This document shows positions 1 to 13,508 of a stretch of DNA of 64,000 nt, piece after piece (within the stretch, counting starts at the first letter, position 1; every line of letters begins with the position of its first letter). The DNA is from Gemmatimonadota bacterium. Its GTDB lineage: Bacteria; Gemmatimonadota; Gemmatimonadetes; Gemmatimonadales; GWC2-71-9. The notes below the pieces were generated by a model. It searched no databases. It saw only the letters and a list, made by a program, of their open reading frames with translations, and was not told the DNA's origin. The stretch is taken from assembly GCA_016874005.1 (NCBI GenBank), contig VGVQ01000002.1:62001-126000 (forward strand), read 5' to 3'. The translations under genes were made by a program, and so were the position numbers.

Positions 1-4
1 TCGG

Positions 5-1345
5 GTGACCAACGGCCTCCGCTTCTTCGAGGAACACGACGAGCTGTACTGGAACGTCACCGGCGACGAATGGGAGGTGCCGATCGAAGCGGCCTCGGCC
101 ACGATCCGCCTGCCCCCGGGCGCCGGCGGCATCCGGGCGACGGCCTTCGACGGCTCCTACGGGTCGACCTCCCAACGGGCCTCGGTTGCGACCGGCCCGG
201 GAACGGTCGACGTCACCCTTCCCACTCCCCTCGGGTTCCGCGAAGGCCTCACCGCCGTGGTCGGCTGGAACAAGGGATCCGTGATCCCGACGTCGACCGC
301 GGCGAGATCGTTAGGTTTCGTCGCGGCCAATTGGCCGCTCGTCATCCCGATCCCGGTCTTCTTCCTCATGTGGCGAATCTGGCGCCGCCGCGGAAAGGAC
401 CCCGACCCCCGCCCGGTCGCGGTCCAGTACCAGCCGCCCCAAAACCTCACCCCGGCGGAGTGCGGCACGCTGGTGGACAACACCGTCGACATCCGCGATA
501 TCACCGCCACGGTGGTCGACCTGGCCGTCAAGGGATACCTGACGATCGACGAGCGGGAAGATCCCAAGCTGTTTGGCTTGGTGAAGGATCGGGAGTTCGT
601 CTTCGCCCCGGCCAAACCGCGCCATCAGTGGTCCGCCCTGGCGCCGCACGAGAAGACCCTCCTCGAAGGAATCTTCTTCCGAGGCGACCAGCCGGTGGAG
701 TTGTCCGACCTCGAAAACCGGTTTTACCAGTCGATCGCGACCATCCGGTCGGATGTGTTCGCCGGCTTGGTTCGCCACGGCTACTACGCCGCTCGGCCCG
801 ATTCGGTCCGGGGCCGGTGGTTGTTCCTGGCCGGTCTCGCCGGGGTCGTGCTCGCGGCGGGAGGAGTCATCCTGTCGGGCAACCTGCTTCTCTCGCCGGT
901 CCCCTTCCTCGTCCCCGCGGCCCTGACCGCGATCATCATCGGCCTCTTCGGTTTTCAGATGCCGGCCCGCACCGTCGCGGGGGCCCGGACCCAGGAGCAC
1001 ATCGCCGGCTTTGCCGAATTCCTCCAGCGGGTCGAGGGCGACCGGCTCCGCGACTTCGTCAAGACGCCGGAGATGTTCGAACGGTTCCTGGCCTACGCGA
1101 TGGCCTTCGGAGTGGAGAAACAGTGGGCCAAGGCGTTCGAGGGGATCTACACCACCCCGCCTTCATGGTACCATGGGGGCAATCTCAGTCACTTCAACGC
1201 CAGCACCTTCTCGGGTCGGATGGCGGAGCTATCGACCCAAGCCGGCTCCACCATGTCGTCGGCACCGAGAACCTCGAGCGGATCCGGGTTCAGCGGCGGC
1301 TCGTCGGGAGGAGGCGGTGGCGGCGGAGGCGGCGGTGGCTTCTAG
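5..1345 (+). CDS. DUF2207-type membrane protein with Gly-rich C-terminus (5' end outside window)
   Basis: ORF with hydrophobic segments and terminal [16 protein letters not shown] tail typical of DUF2207 proteins; no start visible, probably truncated. Confidence 0.75.
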   Translation: MTNGLRFFEEHDELYWNVTGDEWEVPIEAASATIRLPPGAGGIRATAFDGSYGSTSQRASVATGPGTVDVTLPTPLGFREGLTAVVGWNKGSVIPTSTAARSLGFVAANWPLVIPIPVFFLMWRIWRRRGKDPDPRPVAVQYQPPQNLTPAECGTLVDNTVDIRDITATVVDLAVKGYLTIDEREDPKLFGLVKDREFVFAPAKPRHQWSALAPHEKTLLEGIFFRGDQPVELSDLENRFYQSIATIRSDVFAGLVRHGYYAARPDSVRGRWLFLAGLAGVVLAAGGVILSGNLLLSPVPFLVPAALTAIIIGLFGFQMPARTVAGARTQEHIAGFAEFLQRVEGDRLRDFVKTPEMFERFLAYAMAFGVEKQWAKAFEGIYTTPPSWYHGGNLSHFNASTFSGRMAELSTQAGSTMSSAPRTSSGSGFSGGSSGGGGGGGGGGGF

Positions 1346-2565
1346 CCTCGAGAGGCCACCGTCCGCTTGAGGCTCGTCCGAGCCAAGCCGGCCGCCACGA
1401 GCACCAGACCCGAGCCGAGCAGCATCGCCGCGCCGGGGAGGTGGACCGGCGCCTTGGGACCCGTGAAGAACGCGAAGACGTTGGCCATGATCAGCGGCCC
1501 GACCACGGAGGTCAGGCTCATCAAACTGGTCAACGCACCCTGCAGCTCGCCCTGCTCGTTGGCTGGGACCTGGGAGGAAATGAGCCCCTGGATCGCCGGC
1601 CCGGCGATGCCCCCCAAGCAGTAGACGAGGGTGAACGCGAACATCATCCAGGTCGAGGTCGCCACCGCGTAGAGCAGGAGCCCCAGACTATTGAAGCCGA
1701 GACCGGTGTAGACGCTTCGAACCTGGCCGAGCCTCGGAATGGCCACCCGGACCAGGCCGCCCTGAACGAGGGCGATGGCGGCACCCACCACCGCGAGCGA
1801 CCACCCCACCGTCCGCTCGGTCCATTGGAACTTCTCGATGGTGTAATAGGACCAGTTGCTCTGCACCGCGTGGGCGGCGATCGACATCAGCACGAACGAG
1901 ACGATCATCCCGGCGACGATCGGATGCCGGCGCAGCGCCGCGAGCGACCCCACCGGATTGGCGCGGGCCCAATCGTATCGCCGTCGGTTTTCCGGCTTGA
2001 GCGACTCGGGAAGCACGAAGTACCCATAGAGCCAGTTGACCAGCGCCAAACCGGCCGACACGATGAAGGGGACCCGGGCCCCGTATGGCCCCAGGAGGCC
2101 GCCCAGCAGCGGACCCAGGATGAACCCGAGCCCGAACATCGCGCCGATCATCCCGAAATTCTGGGCCCGCTTCTCTGGCGGCGAGACGTCCGCGATATAG
2201 GCCGCCGCCGTCGAGAAGCTCGCCCCGAGCATCCCCGCGACCATCCGACTGCCGAGCAGCCACCAGATGGTCGGCGCCACCGCCATTACCAGATAGTCGA
2301 GGCCGAACCCGAACAGCGACGCCAGCAACACCGGCCGCCGCCCGAACCGGTCGCTCAACGCGCCCATCATCGGCGCGCAGAGGAACTGCATCCCCGCGTA
2401 CGCGAAGGTCATCCAGCCACCCCAGCGGGCCGCATCGCTGATGGTGCCCCCGGTGAGATGGGTGATCAGTTTGGGCATCACCGGGATGATGATCCCGAGG
2501 CCCATGACATCGATCAGCAGGGTCACGAGGATGAAGCCGAGTGCCGGGGTCCGGCTGGACGCCAT
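1342..2565 (-). CDS. MFS transporter, TetA/DHA1-like
   Basis: [34 protein letters not shown]-terminus, [14 protein letters not shown] motif, about 12 hydrophobic segments. Confidence 0.88.
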   Translation of the reverse strand: MASSRTPALGFILVTLLIDVMGLGIIIPVMPKLITHLTGGTISDAARWGGWMTFAYAGMQFLCAPMMGALSDRFGRRPVLLASLFGFGLDYLVMAVAPTIWWLLGSRMVAGMLGASFSTAAAYIADVSPPEKRAQNFGMIGAMFGLGFILGPLLGGLLGPYGARVPFIVSAGLALVNWLYGYFVLPESLKPENRRRYDWARANPVGSLAALRRHPIVAGMIVSFVLMSIAAHAVQSNWSYYTIEKFQWTERTVGWSLAVVGAAIALVQGGLVRVAIPRLGQVRSVYTGLGFNSLGLLLYAVATSTWMMFAFTLVYCLGGIAGPAIQGLISSQVPANEQGELQGALTSLMSLTSVVGPLIMANVFAFFTGPKAPVHLPGAAMLLGSGLVLVAAGLARTSLKRTVASRG

Positions 2566-2702
2566 TGCCAATCCTCGATGGTCGGCGGAGGAGACCGGGG
2601 GCACGGCCCCGATCCGGGGCAGAACATAGCGGGATCGGCGACCGCCGTCACGCCGGGGCCGCTCCGGGTGTATTGTTAGAACCTCCTCCACCCCAGCCGA
2701 CC

Positions 2703-4202
2703 ATGCCGCTTCCCACGAGCCCCCGATCTCGGCGCGACTTCCTGAAAGGCACCGGCTCGGCGCTGGGCTTCACCATCGTCCCTCGCCACGTCCTCGGGCG
2801 CGGCTTTCAGGCGCCGAGCGATACCCTTGGCATCGCCATCGTTGGCGCGGGCGGGATGGGGATGAGCAACGCCGAGTCGCTCCTCTCGGAACGGATCGTG
2901 GCGCTCTGCGACGTGGATTTCGGCTATGTCGACCGTTCCCTCGCCGGACGGCTGAAACCCGCCAACGGTCGACCCGGACCTAACGCGGAACGACTGGGAG
3001 CCGCGTTCAAGGCCGCCACCCGCTATCTCGATTTTCGGGAGCTGCTGGCGCGGGAGCGGAATCTCGACGCCGTCGTCATCGCGACCCCGGATCACACCCA
3101 CGCCGTGATCGCCAAGGCGGCCATGGACGCCGGCAAGCACGTCTACGTCCAGAAGCCGCTCACCTACACGGTCCACGAATCTCGGGTCCTCGCCGAGACC
3201 GCCCGGAGGACCCGGGTGGTGACCCAGATGGGCAACCAGGGCCACTCGAGTGACGACGCCCGGCTAGTCAACGAGTGGATCGCCGCCGGGGTGATCGGCC
3301 CGGTCCGCCACGTGGATGTCTGGACCAACCGCCCGATCTGGCCCCAAGGTGTTCCCCGCCCGGGCAAGGCGCCTGACAACTTCCAGGGCATCAAGAGCCT
3401 GACCTGGTGGGGCCAATGGGCAATGGAGTCGATCGCCGCGGCCTCGTTCAACGGCGACTTCCCACCGCCCCAGGGGCTCGATTGGAATTTGTACCTCGGC
3501 CCGGTGCCTGACGATATCCCTTACCATCCGATCTACCACCCGTTCAACTGGCGCGGCTGGGTCGACTTCGGCGTCAGCGCGCTGGGCGACATGGGCGCCC
3601 ACCTCGTTGACCACCCGTTCTGGGCCCTGGACCTCGGGTTCCCCACCACCGTGGAGGCGACGTCAACGCCGTGGGGTGGCCTCGGCCTCGGCCCCAACCC
3701 GGCCAGCTACCCGCAGGCGATGATCGCCCATTACCAGTTCCCGGCCCGCGGCTCGGCGCCACCCGTCACCCTCCACTGGTACGACGGCGGCCTGATGCCG
3801 CCCCGGCCGGCGGCTCTCCCCGACGACGTCCAGCTCAACCGAGAAGGTGGCGTCATCTTCGTGGGCGACAGGGGCATCCTCATGCACGGCACCTATGGGT
3901 CAAAGCCGACCCTCTATCCCGCGGCGCTTCGCGAAGCCGCGGCCGCCGTCCCCAAGACCATTCCCCGAATTGCGACCAGCCACGAGATGAACTGGGCCAA
4001 CGCCTGCAAGGGCCAGGGCCAGCCGACCTGCCCGCTGGAGTACGCCGCGAAACTGACCGAAGTCATGCTCCTGGGAATCGTGGCCCTCCGAGCGGGCCAA
4101 GGGGTGAAGATCCACTACGACGGGGCGACTGGTCGGATCACCGAACCCGCGGCTGCCAATCAGTACCTCACCCGTCCCTACCGCGCCGGCTGGAGCGTCT
4201 GA
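2703..4202 (+). CDS. Gfo/Idh/MocA family oxidoreductase with TAT signal
   Basis: [16 protein letters not shown] twin-Arg signal; [15 protein letters not shown] Rossmann motif; [25 protein letters not shown]. Confidence 0.9.
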   Translation: MPLPTSPRSRRDFLKGTGSALGFTIVPRHVLGRGFQAPSDTLGIAIVGAGGMGMSNAESLLSERIVALCDVDFGYVDRSLAGRLKPANGRPGPNAERLGAAFKAATRYLDFRELLARERNLDAVVIATPDHTHAVIAKAAMDAGKHVYVQKPLTYTVHESRVLAETARRTRVVTQMGNQGHSSDDARLVNEWIAAGVIGPVRHVDVWTNRPIWPQGVPRPGKAPDNFQGIKSLTWWGQWAMESIAAASFNGDFPPPQGLDWNLYLGPVPDDIPYHPIYHPFNWRGWVDFGVSALGDMGAHLVDHPFWALDLGFPTTVEATSTPWGGLGLGPNPASYPQAMIAHYQFPARGSAPPVTLHWYDGGLMPPRPAALPDDVQLNREGGVIFVGDRGILMHGTYGSKPTLYPAALREAAAAVPKTIPRIATSHEMNWANACKGQGQPTCPLEYAAKLTEVMLLGIVALRAGQGVKIHYDGATGRITEPAAANQYLTRPYRAGWSV

Positions 4203-4203
4203 A

Positions 4204-4907
4204 ATGCTACCACACCTCGAAGTGGCGGGTTCTGCCTTCTGTGTCCTTCTCGCCGGGACCGCAATGACTCAAGCGCCGAACACCCTGACCGACGCCGAGC
4301 GGGCCGCCGGGTGGCAGCTCCTTTTCGATGGCAAGACCACCGCGGGCTGGCACGGATACGGCAAGCGTCCCTTTCCCGACGGTTGGCAAGTGGTCGACGG
4401 CGCGTTGAGCCGAGTGGCCCGCGGCGGCGACATCGTCACCGATCGCTCCTTCGCCAATTTCGAGCTGAGCCTCGAGTGGATGGTCGCCAAGGCGGGCAAC
4501 AGCGGCATCTTCTATCGCGGAATCGAAGCGGACGACTGGCGACAGACCCCGATCTTTCACAGCGCGCCCGAGATGCAGGTGCTCGACGACGCCGGACACG
4601 CCGACGGCAAGTCGCCGCTCACTTCCGCCGGTTCTCTGTACGGTCTCTACCCCGCGCCCCCTGGCATCGTCAGACCAGCCGGGCAGTGGAACCAGGTGCG
4701 GATCGTGGCTCGCGGCTCGATGGTCGAACACTGGCTCAATGGAACCAAAGTGGTCGAGTTCGACACCAGGAGCAGCGACTTCGCCGCCCGGGTCAAGTCC
4801 TCGAAATTCGCCGGGTGGCCAGCCTTCGCGACCGCCACGGCAGGCGTCATCGGCCTCCAGGATCATGGGGACCTCGTCCGTTACCGCTCGATCAAGATCC
4901 GGCCCCT

Positions 4908-4911
<4 letters not shown>
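4204..4911 (+). CDS. DUF1080 domain protein (3-keto-disaccharide hydrolase family)
   Basis: GWQLLFDGKTTAGWHGYG and NSGIFYRGIE...PEMQVLDDAGHADGK motifs characteristic of DUF1080. Confidence 0.88.
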
Positions 4912-6404
<1,493 letters not shown>

Positions 6405-6481
6405 GCCGGGGCGGTGAACCGGACCACCCCGTTTGGTTCGGGTTTTCGTTATACTCCAAACTGGCCCTCTCGGGAGTCGAC

Positions 6482-6982
6482 ATGCCTTACGCCATCAAGG
6501 TCAACGGCACGGTTCGCACGGTCGAGGCACCGGCGGACATGCCTCTGCTATGGGTCCTCCGCGACCTGCTCGATCTACCGGGCACCAAGTACGGCTGCGG
6601 GATCGGGCAGTGCGGCGCCTGCACGGTGCACCTCAAGGGCACCCCGATTCGTTCCTGCAGCCTGCCGATCTCCGAGGTCAGCGGTGAGGTGACCACCATC
6701 GAGGGTCTGTCGGCCGCCGCCAACCACCCGGTGCAGCAGGCCTGGCAAGCCGTCGACGTACCCCAATGCGGTTACTGTCAGGCCGGCCAGATCATGACGG
6801 CGGCCGCTCTCCTGACCAAGACGCCCAAGCCGACCGACGCCCAGATCGACGCCGCCATGAGCGGCAACCTCTGCCGCTGCGCGACCTACCTCAGGATCCG
6901 GGAAGCGATCCACCGCGCCTCGGCGATCGCGACGGGTGCCGCTTCGGCGGCGCCTGGCGGGCGCTCCCGAGGGGAGGAATAA
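6482..6982 (+). CDS. iorA: (2Fe-2S)-binding subunit of xanthine dehydrogenase-family oxidoreductase (IorA-like)
   Basis: [16 protein letters not shown] and [10 protein letters not shown]...[16 protein letters not shown] cluster motifs. Confidence 0.92.
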   Translation: MPYAIKVNGTVRTVEAPADMPLLWVLRDLLDLPGTKYGCGIGQCGACTVHLKGTPIRSCSLPISEVSGEVTTIEGLSAAANHPVQQAWQAVDVPQCGYCQAGQIMTAAALLTKTPKPTDAQIDAAMSGNLCRCATYLRIREAIHRASAIATGAASAAPGGRSRGEE

Positions 6983-6985
6983 CCC

Positions 6986-9163
6986 ATGACCGCAACACTC
7001 TCCCGCCGAACCTTCCTCGAGGTCACCGCGCTCGCCGGTGGCGGCCTGCTCCTCGGCAGCCGAGCCTCGGCCACCGGCCGCGGCCGGCGGGCGGCCGCCT
7101 TGGCCAACGCCTACATCCGGATCGAGCCGACCGGGGCCATCGTCATCGTCGCCAAGAACCCGGAAATCGGCCAGGGGGTCAAGACCAGCCTGCCGCAGCT
7201 GATCGCCGAAGAGCTCGACGTCGAATGGGGCCAGGTCACCGTCGAACAGGCGATTGCCGATCAGAGCAAGTACGGCCGCCAGTTCGCCGGTGGCAGCACC
7301 GCGACGCCGATGAACTACGACGAGCTTCGCCGGGTCGGGGCCGCCGCCCGCCAGATGCTGGTCGCCGCGGCCGCGGGCGCCTGGGGCGTCCCAGCCTCGG
7401 AGTGTGAGACCGCGAAAGGCGTGGTCCACCATCGCGCCTCGGGCCGCTCATCGCCCTACCGCGAGCTGACCGCGGCGGCCGCGGCCGTGCCGCCGCCCGA
7501 CCTCAAGACGGTGCCGCTCAAGGACCCCAAGAATTTCACCATCATCGGGAAGCCCATCGGCGGGGTCGACAATCCATCGATCGTCTCCGGCAAGCGCCTG
7601 TTCGGAATCGACGTCAAGGTGCCCGGCATGGCCTTCGCGGTGTTCGAGAAGTGCCCGGTCTTCGGTGGCAAGGTGATCTCGGCGAACCTCGAGGAGATCA
7701 AGGTGCTTCCGGGGGTCCGATCCGCATTCGTGGTGCCAGGGGGGACCAATCTGAGCGGCCTCCTGCCCGGCGTGGCCATCGTGGCCGATCACTGGTGGGC
7801 CGCCCAGAGCGCCCGGGAGAAGCTCCGAGTGCAATGGGATGAGGGAAGCACCGCGGCACAATCCTCCGTGGCCTTCGCGGCCCGGGCCAAAGAGCTCGCC
7901 ACGGGCACTGGCCGCGTCCTCAGGCACGACGGCGATCCCGACGGCGCGCTGGCCGGGGCCAAGCATGTGGTCGAGGCTGCCTACCAGTACCCCTTCCTGG
8001 CGCATGCGCCGCTCGAGCCCCAGAACTGCACCGCCGCTTTCGGCAACGGCAAGCTCGAGATCTGGGCCCCGACCCAGAACCCGCAGCCCGGACGAGAACT
8101 CTGCGCCAGAACGTTAGGCATCGCCGAGTCGGACATCACCATCCATCTGACCCGCTCGGGTGGCGGCTTCGGGCGCCGGCTCGCCAACGACTACATGGTC
8201 GAGGCGGCCTGGATCGCCAAGGAAGCGGGCATGCCGGTCAAGCTGCTCTGGACCCGCGAAGACGACATCCGGCACGACTTCTACCGGCCCGCCGGTTTTC
8301 ATTTCCTCAAGGGCGGCGTCGACGCCAACGGGGCGCTGGTCGCCTGGAAGAATCACTTCGTCAGCTTCGGCGAAGGAGACCGGTTCGTCGCGAGCGCGGG
8401 GCTCGCCGGCGCCGAGTTCCCGGCCCGCTTCATCCCGAACTACCACCTCGAGTCGTCGGTCATGCCGCTGGGCGTGCCGACCGGGTTTCTCCGCGCCCCC
8501 GGCAGCAACGCCCTGGCATTCGTCTTCCACTCGTTCCTGGATGAGTTGGCGGTCGCCGCGGGCCGGGACCCGGTCCAATTCCGGCTCGATCTCCTGGGCA
8601 CCCGCGGCATGGTGATTGACCCCGACGGGGCCAATGGCTACGACGCGGCCCGAATGCGCGGCGTCCTCGAGTTGGTCGCCGAGAAGTCCGGTTGGGGCAA
8701 GCGAACTCTGCCCAAGGGAAGCGGCCTGGGAGTGGGGTTCCACTACAGTCATCGGGGTTACTTCGCCGAGGTGGTCGAAGCCTCGGTCACCACGAACGGC
8801 CGGGTCTCGATCGCCAAAGTTTGGGTGGCGGGCGACGTCGGCAGCCAGATCATCAACCCGAGCGGTGCGATCAACCAGGTCCAGGGCTCGGTGCTCGATG
8901 GGTTCTCCGAGGCAATGGCTCAGGAGATCACCATCGAGGCCGGCCGCGCGGCCGAGAGCAACTTCAACGACTTCCCGCTGATCCGGATGCGGAATTCCCC
9001 GCCGGTGGAAGTCCATTTCAAGATCACCGGCTACCCGCCCACCGGACTTGGCGAGCCCGCCTTGCCGCCCGCGGTTCCGGCGCTCTGCAACGCCATTTTC
9101 GCCGCCTCCGGGAAGCGGATCCGCTCGTTGCCGCTCTCCCACCACGGGCTCCGCTGGGCGTAG
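6986..9163 (+). CDS. iorB: Molybdopterin-binding subunit of xanthine dehydrogenase-family oxidoreductase (IorB-like)
   Basis: TAT-like N-terminus [50 protein letters not shown]. Confidence 0.92.
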   Translation: MTATLSRRTFLEVTALAGGGLLLGSRASATGRGRRAAALANAYIRIEPTGAIVIVAKNPEIGQGVKTSLPQLIAEELDVEWGQVTVEQAIADQSKYGRQFAGGSTATPMNYDELRRVGAAARQMLVAAAAGAWGVPASECETAKGVVHHRASGRSSPYRELTAAAAAVPPPDLKTVPLKDPKNFTIIGKPIGGVDNPSIVSGKRLFGIDVKVPGMAFAVFEKCPVFGGKVISANLEEIKVLPGVRSAFVVPGGTNLSGLLPGVAIVADHWWAAQSAREKLRVQWDEGSTAAQSSVAFAARAKELATGTGRVLRHDGDPDGALAGAKHVVEAAYQYPFLAHAPLEPQNCTAAFGNGKLEIWAPTQNPQPGRELCARTLGIAESDITIHLTRSGGGFGRRLANDYMVEAAWIAKEAGMPVKLLWTREDDIRHDFYRPAGFHFLKGGVDANGALVAWKNHFVSFGEGDRFVASAGLAGAEFPARFIPNYHLESSVMPLGVPTGFLRAPGSNALAFVFHSFLDELAVAAGRDPVQFRLDLLGTRGMVIDPDGANGYDAARMRGVLELVAEKSGWGKRTLPKGSGLGVGFHYSHRGYFAEVVEASVTTNGRVSIAKVWVAGDVGSQIINPSGAINQVQGSVLDGFSEAMAQEITIEAGRAAESNFNDFPLIRMRNSPPVEVHFKITGYPPTGLGEPALPPAVPALCNAIFAASGKRIRSLPLSHHGLRWA

Positions 9164-9174
9164 ACCCGGGCGTT

Positions 9175-9215
9175 GCGCCCCCGGCGTTCGCCGGGGGCGC
9201 CCCGCCGTCTTTTTG
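9175..9215 (+). terminator. Intrinsic terminator downstream of iorB-like gene
   Basis: Perfect 12-bp stem GCGCCCCCGGCG / CGCCGGGGGCGC with TT loop, followed by CCCGCCGTCTTTTTG. Confidence 0.8.
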
Positions 9216-9261
9216 TCGGTATCTTCAGAGCCAACTTCCCCCCCATCTCGGAGTTCGCACC

Positions 9262-11304
9262 ATGTTTCGCCTCTTCGCGGCAACGCTGCTCGTCGTCGTC
9301 GGCACCGACATTGGCGTTGCCCAGCGCCCAAGAGCGCGTCAAGCCAGTGACCCGCTCGCTGGCCTCGACGCCTACATCCAGGACGGGATGACCAAGCTCA
9401 AGGGCATCGGCCTCGCCATCGCCGTCGTCAAGAACGACTCGGTGGTCTACGCCAAGGGCTTCGGGGTCAAGAAGCTGGGCGATCCCTCCCCGGTCACCCC
9501 TCGGACCCTTTTTGCCGTCGGTTCCACCTCGAAGGCCTTCACCACCGCCGCGCTCGGCATGCTGGTCGACGAGGGCCGCTTCGGTTGGGACACCCGGGCC
9601 GGGGACCTCCTGAAGGGATTCGAGGTCTCCGACCCCAAGGTCACCCGCGAGATCACCGTGCGCGATCTGGTGACTCACCGCAGCGGGCTCTCCCGCGGCG
9701 ACCGCCTCTGGATGGGATCGAACTTCTCTCGCGCCGAGGTGCTCCGCCGGGTCCGCTATCACCAGCCCAGCTGGAGCATCCGGACCACCTTCGGCTACCA
9801 GAACATCATGTACCTCGCGGCGGGCGAGATCATCCCGGCCGTGACGGGACGTTCGTGCGACGATTTCCTGAAGGAACGGATCTTCCTGCCGTTAGGCATG
9901 CCGACGACGTCGACCAGCGTCACCGCCTTGAAAGACCAGCCGGACGTGGCGACCCCCCACACCGCAATCGACGGCACCGTGGTTCCGATCGAGTACCGGA
10001 ACATCGACAACATCGGGCCGGCTGGCTCGATCAACTCCAACGTGCTCGAGATGGCACAGTGGATCCGGTTCCATCTCAACGGCGGCTCCGTGAATGGCCG
10101 GCCGCTCCTCGCCCCGGCCACCCACAGGGAGATGTTCGCGACCCAGATGTGGCTCCGGCCCGAGGGCGAGATGGCGATGCTCTACCCCGGCGCCAATTTC
10201 CTGGGGTACGGCCTGGGTTGGTTTCTCTACGACCAGGTCGGCCGAAAGGTCGTTGAGCATTCCGGCGGAATCGACGGCATGATCACCGAGTTGATCATGG
10301 TGCCGTCGGAACGGCTCGGTGTCATCGTCTTGACCAATGCCGGAGGGTCGCTGGCCGCGTTCCCGATCGCCCGAGCCGTCATCAACCGCTATCTCGGCGT
10401 CGATCAAGACCCCATCGCGGCCATCGCCCCGATGGTCGCCATGGTGGAGTCGTTGGGCAAGAAGGCCGAAGACAGCATCGCCAAAGCGAGGGTCGTCGGC
10501 AAGGGACCATCATTGGCCCTCGAGGCCTACGCCGGGGTGTTCGACAACCCGATGTACGGTCCGGCCCGGGTGACCCTCGCCAACGGCAGCCTGGCGGTGA
10601 GCGTCGACGGCCAAGAGCATCCGCTCGACCTCGGCCACTGGCACTACGACGTCTTCCGGGGCGCCTCCCGTGACAAGCGGCTCGGTCGGACCTGGGTCAA
10701 CTTCCGCCTCGGCAACGACGGCGGGGTGGCCGGTCTCTCGATCGACGGACTCGAGCAGGAGTTCGTTCGCCGCCCCGCCGCGGCCGTCGCCGCGGGATGC
10801 GACCCGAGTGACGCCGATCGGTCTCGGCTGGCGACCAGGCCGTCGCCTTATGACTCCACCATGATCTCCATCGGCGTGGGCGCGGCCAAAATCTGCTACT
10901 CGCGCCCGTCGATGCGGGGCCGAGCGGTTTTTGGCGCCCGGCTGGTCCCTCACGATTCGCTCTGGCGGACCGGCGCGAACGACCCGACCATCCTGCACCT
11001 GCCGGCGGACGCGTCGATCGGAGGAACCCGCTTCGCCAAGGGCAGCTATGCCGTCTACACCATTCCGGGCGCCAACCGATGGACCGTCATCCTGAGCCGC
11101 CGCACGGACCGACTCACCATGCGCATCGACGACGGCTTCCGTGCCAATGAGGCCGGCCGGTTCACGGTGCCTGTCGAGCCGCTGTCCGATCCGGTGGAGC
11201 AGTTCACCATCAGAGCGGCCACCACGGGCAACTCGGCCGCGGACCTGATCTTCGAATGGGAGAAGACCAGGATCCGGGTGCCGGTCACCGGGGCGGGCCA
11301 ATGA
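9262..11304 (+). CDS. Serine hydrolase (beta-lactamase fold) fused to C-terminal DUF2911
   Basis: Signal peptide; FAVGSTSKAFTTAALGML (SxxK); HSGGIDGM; C-terminus AVFGARLVPHDSLWRTGANDPTILHL..GSYAVYTIPGANRWTVILSR matches DUF2911. Confidence 0.88.
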   Translation: MFRLFAATLLVVVGTDIGVAQRPRARQASDPLAGLDAYIQDGMTKLKGIGLAIAVVKNDSVVYAKGFGVKKLGDPSPVTPRTLFAVGSTSKAFTTAALGMLVDEGRFGWDTRAGDLLKGFEVSDPKVTREITVRDLVTHRSGLSRGDRLWMGSNFSRAEVLRRVRYHQPSWSIRTTFGYQNIMYLAAGEIIPAVTGRSCDDFLKERIFLPLGMPTTSTSVTALKDQPDVATPHTAIDGTVVPIEYRNIDNIGPAGSINSNVLEMAQWIRFHLNGGSVNGRPLLAPATHREMFATQMWLRPEGEMAMLYPGANFLGYGLGWFLYDQVGRKVVEHSGGIDGMITELIMVPSERLGVIVLTNAGGSLAAFPIARAVINRYLGVDQDPIAAIAPMVAMVESLGKKAEDSIAKARVVGKGPSLALEAYAGVFDNPMYGPARVTLANGSLAVSVDGQEHPLDLGHWHYDVFRGASRDKRLGRTWVNFRLGNDGGVAGLSIDGLEQEFVRRPAAAVAAGCDPSDADRSRLATRPSPYDSTMISIGVGAAKICYSRPSMRGRAVFGARLVPHDSLWRTGANDPTILHLPADASIGGTRFAKGSYAVYTIPGANRWTVILSRRTDRLTMRIDDGFRANEAGRFTVPVEPLSDPVEQFTIRAATTGNSAADLIFEWEKTRIRVPVTGAGQ

Positions 11305-13400
11305 GGCCGACACGCGGGCTTCGAGGCGCCCGGCGCGGCGCCTGGGTGATCGGGCAGCTCGTCCTTGCCGGGACACCTGCCCTTCCGGCGTTGGGGCAGG
11401 AAGCTCGCCCACTCGCCGCGGGGGATTACCTCGACCTCGAACAGGCGACGGACCCCCGGATTTCGCCCGACGGGAAGCAGATCGTCTATACCAGGTCGTG
11501 GGTCGACAAGATCAACGACCGCTGGGCTAGCGCGCTGTGGATCATGAACGCCGACGGGACCAAGCACCGCTTCCTCGTCGAAGGCTGGAGCGCGACCTGG
11601 TCCCCGGACGGAACCCGGTTGGCCTACCTGGCCGCCGCCGAGGCGCCCAAGGGCCCCCAGATCTTCGTCCGGTGGATGGACAGCGAGGGTGCCACCAGCC
11701 AGGTCACCAGAGTCACCGAAGCGCCGGCGAGCATCGGGTTCTCGCCGGACGGCAAGTGGATTGCCTTCACCAAATTCGTACCGCACGAGACGCCATGGGC
11801 GGTGAACCTCCCGGCAGCGCCCCCCGGCGCCAAGTGGGTTGCCCCGCCTCGGCATGTCGATCGACTCCACTATCGACTCGACCGAGTCGGATTCCATGAC
11901 GGCGGAACCAACCAACTCTTTGTCGTCCCAGCGGACGGCGGCTCGCCTCGAATGTTGTCGGCGCCTCCCCTCTCGGTCGGAGCCCAATACGATGGCATTC
12001 GGCTCGGGAGCGGCAATTGGGATTGGACTCCGGATGGCCGGACGATCGTCTTCGAAGCGGCACCCGAGTTGGCGGCCGACACCGCCCTCCACGCCTCGGC
12101 GATCTACTCGGTCGATGTCGGTGGCGGCCCACCTAGCCGCCTGACCCCCGATGCCGGGTTGTGGACCAAACCAGCGATCTCGCCCGACGGGCGCCAGATC
12201 GCGTATGTGGGCCACCCGGCCACCCGGCTCACCATGCGCACCTCGTCGCTGTACCTGATGAATCTCGACGGCTCGGGGGCGCGCGACCTCACTCCGACCT
12301 TCGATCGCGACCCGGTGTTCTTCGGCCACGGCGCGCTGGTCTGGGCTGCCGACGGCAGCGGACTCTACTTCACGCCCGACGACCGGGGCAGCCGCAACCT
12401 CGCGTTCGCCCCCGCCAACGGCTCGGGCGTCCGCTACCTGACCACCGGCACCCACCAACTGTCCTTGGGCAACCGCGCGGCCGGCAACCTGATGGCGGCG
12501 ACGGTGACATCCTTTTCGCGACCGCTCGAAGTGGCTCGGCTGACCCTGACCGCCCGCGGCGCGGAGGTCACCAACCTCACCGAAAACAACGCCGACTTCC
12601 TCGCTGGCAAACGGCTCTCCTCAGCCGAGGAGATCTGGTATCCGTCGACCGGCGGCGCCCGGATCCAGGGTTGGGTCGTCAAACCGGCGAATTTCGACCC
12701 CGGCCGAAAATACCCGCTCCTTCTCGAAATCCACGGGGGACCGCAAGGGATGTACGGGGTTGGCTTCGACCCGATGTGGCATACCTTCGCCGGGGCCGGG
12801 TACGTCGTGCTTTACACCAATCCGCGGGGCAGCAGTGGGTACGGCAATGCCTTCATGACCGCCATTGATCGGAACTACCCGGGCCCCGACTACGACGACC
12901 TCATGGCCGGCGTCGACACCCTCCTCGGCCGCGGCTATGTCGATCCCGGTCAACTGTACGTGTCCGGCTGCAGTGGCGGCGGTATTCTCACCAGTTGGGT
13001 CATCACCCACACCACTCGGTTCGCCGGGGCGGCGGTCCGCTGTCCGATCACGAACTGGGTCAGTATGGCTGGCGGGTCCGACGTTCCCCTCTTCTCCCAC
13101 AGTTTCTTCGCGAAGCCTTTTTGGGAAGACCCCACCGCATGGATCGAGAAGTCGCCGGTGTTCAAAGCGGGCAAGGTCACCACTCCGACCGTCTTCATGA
13201 CCGGGGTGAACGACCTCCGAACCCCGATGAGTCAAACGGATGAATTCTACGCCGCCCTCAAGCTTCGCGGTGTCCCGACTTCGATGCTCCGGTTCGAAGA
13301 GGAATGGCACGGCACCGAGTCGCGTCCCTCCAACTGGATGCGGACCATGCTGTACATGATGAGCTGGTTTGGCCGATTTGGGGCGAAACCGGCCACCTGA
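11301..13400 (+). CDS. S9 family prolyl oligopeptidase-like peptidase with TolB-like repeats
   Basis: ATGA overlap with upstream gene; repeated ISPDGK/FSPDGKWIAF; VSGCSGGGILTSWVITHT; C-terminal catalytic domain. Confidence 0.88.
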   Translation: MRPTRGLRGARRGAWVIGQLVLAGTPALPALGQEARPLAAGDYLDLEQATDPRISPDGKQIVYTRSWVDKINDRWASALWIMNADGTKHRFLVEGWSATWSPDGTRLAYLAAAEAPKGPQIFVRWMDSEGATSQVTRVTEAPASIGFSPDGKWIAFTKFVPHETPWAVNLPAAPPGAKWVAPPRHVDRLHYRLDRVGFHDGGTNQLFVVPADGGSPRMLSAPPLSVGAQYDGIRLGSGNWDWTPDGRTIVFEAAPELAADTALHASAIYSVDVGGGPPSRLTPDAGLWTKPAISPDGRQIAYVGHPATRLTMRTSSLYLMNLDGSGARDLTPTFDRDPVFFGHGALVWAADGSGLYFTPDDRGSRNLAFAPANGSGVRYLTTGTHQLSLGNRAAGNLMAATVTSFSRPLEVARLTLTARGAEVTNLTENNADFLAGKRLSSAEEIWYPSTGGARIQGWVVKPANFDPGRKYPLLLEIHGGPQGMYGVGFDPMWHTFAGAGYVVLYTNPRGSSGYGNAFMTAIDRNYPGPDYDDLMAGVDTLLGRGYVDPGQLYVSGCSGGGILTSWVITHTTRFAGAAVRCPITNWVSMAGGSDVPLFSHSFFAKPFWEDPTAWIEKSPVFKAGKVTTPTVFMTGVNDLRTPMSQTDEFYAALKLRGVPTSMLRFEEEWHGTESRPSNWMRTMLYMMSWFGRFGAKPAT

Positions 13401-13448
13401 GCGGAAGAACTCGGGGCGCGGTACCGATCTGATCGGCAGGACCGACAA

Positions 13449-13495
13449 CGAAGAGGGCCGCGGGGGCGCGAACGCCCCCGCGGCCCGAATCTTCG
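13449..13495. terminator. Bidirectional terminator hairpin between convergent genes
   Basis: Perfect 14-bp stem GGGCCGCGGGGGCG-CGAA-CGCCCCCGCGGCCC (13455-13486), with CGAAG / CTTCG extending the arms. Confidence 0.8.
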
Positions 13496-13508
13496 TCCGT
13501 CGGCTCGG

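Noticed and set aside
1270-1345. Gly-repeat tail of the DUF2207 protein as a novel feature
   Set aside because: Glycine-rich C-termini are characteristic of DUF2207 proteins.
70-2679. 869-aa plus-strand ORF
   Set aside because: Overlaps DUF2207 (same strand, other frame) and MFS (antisense); composition is shadow-like.
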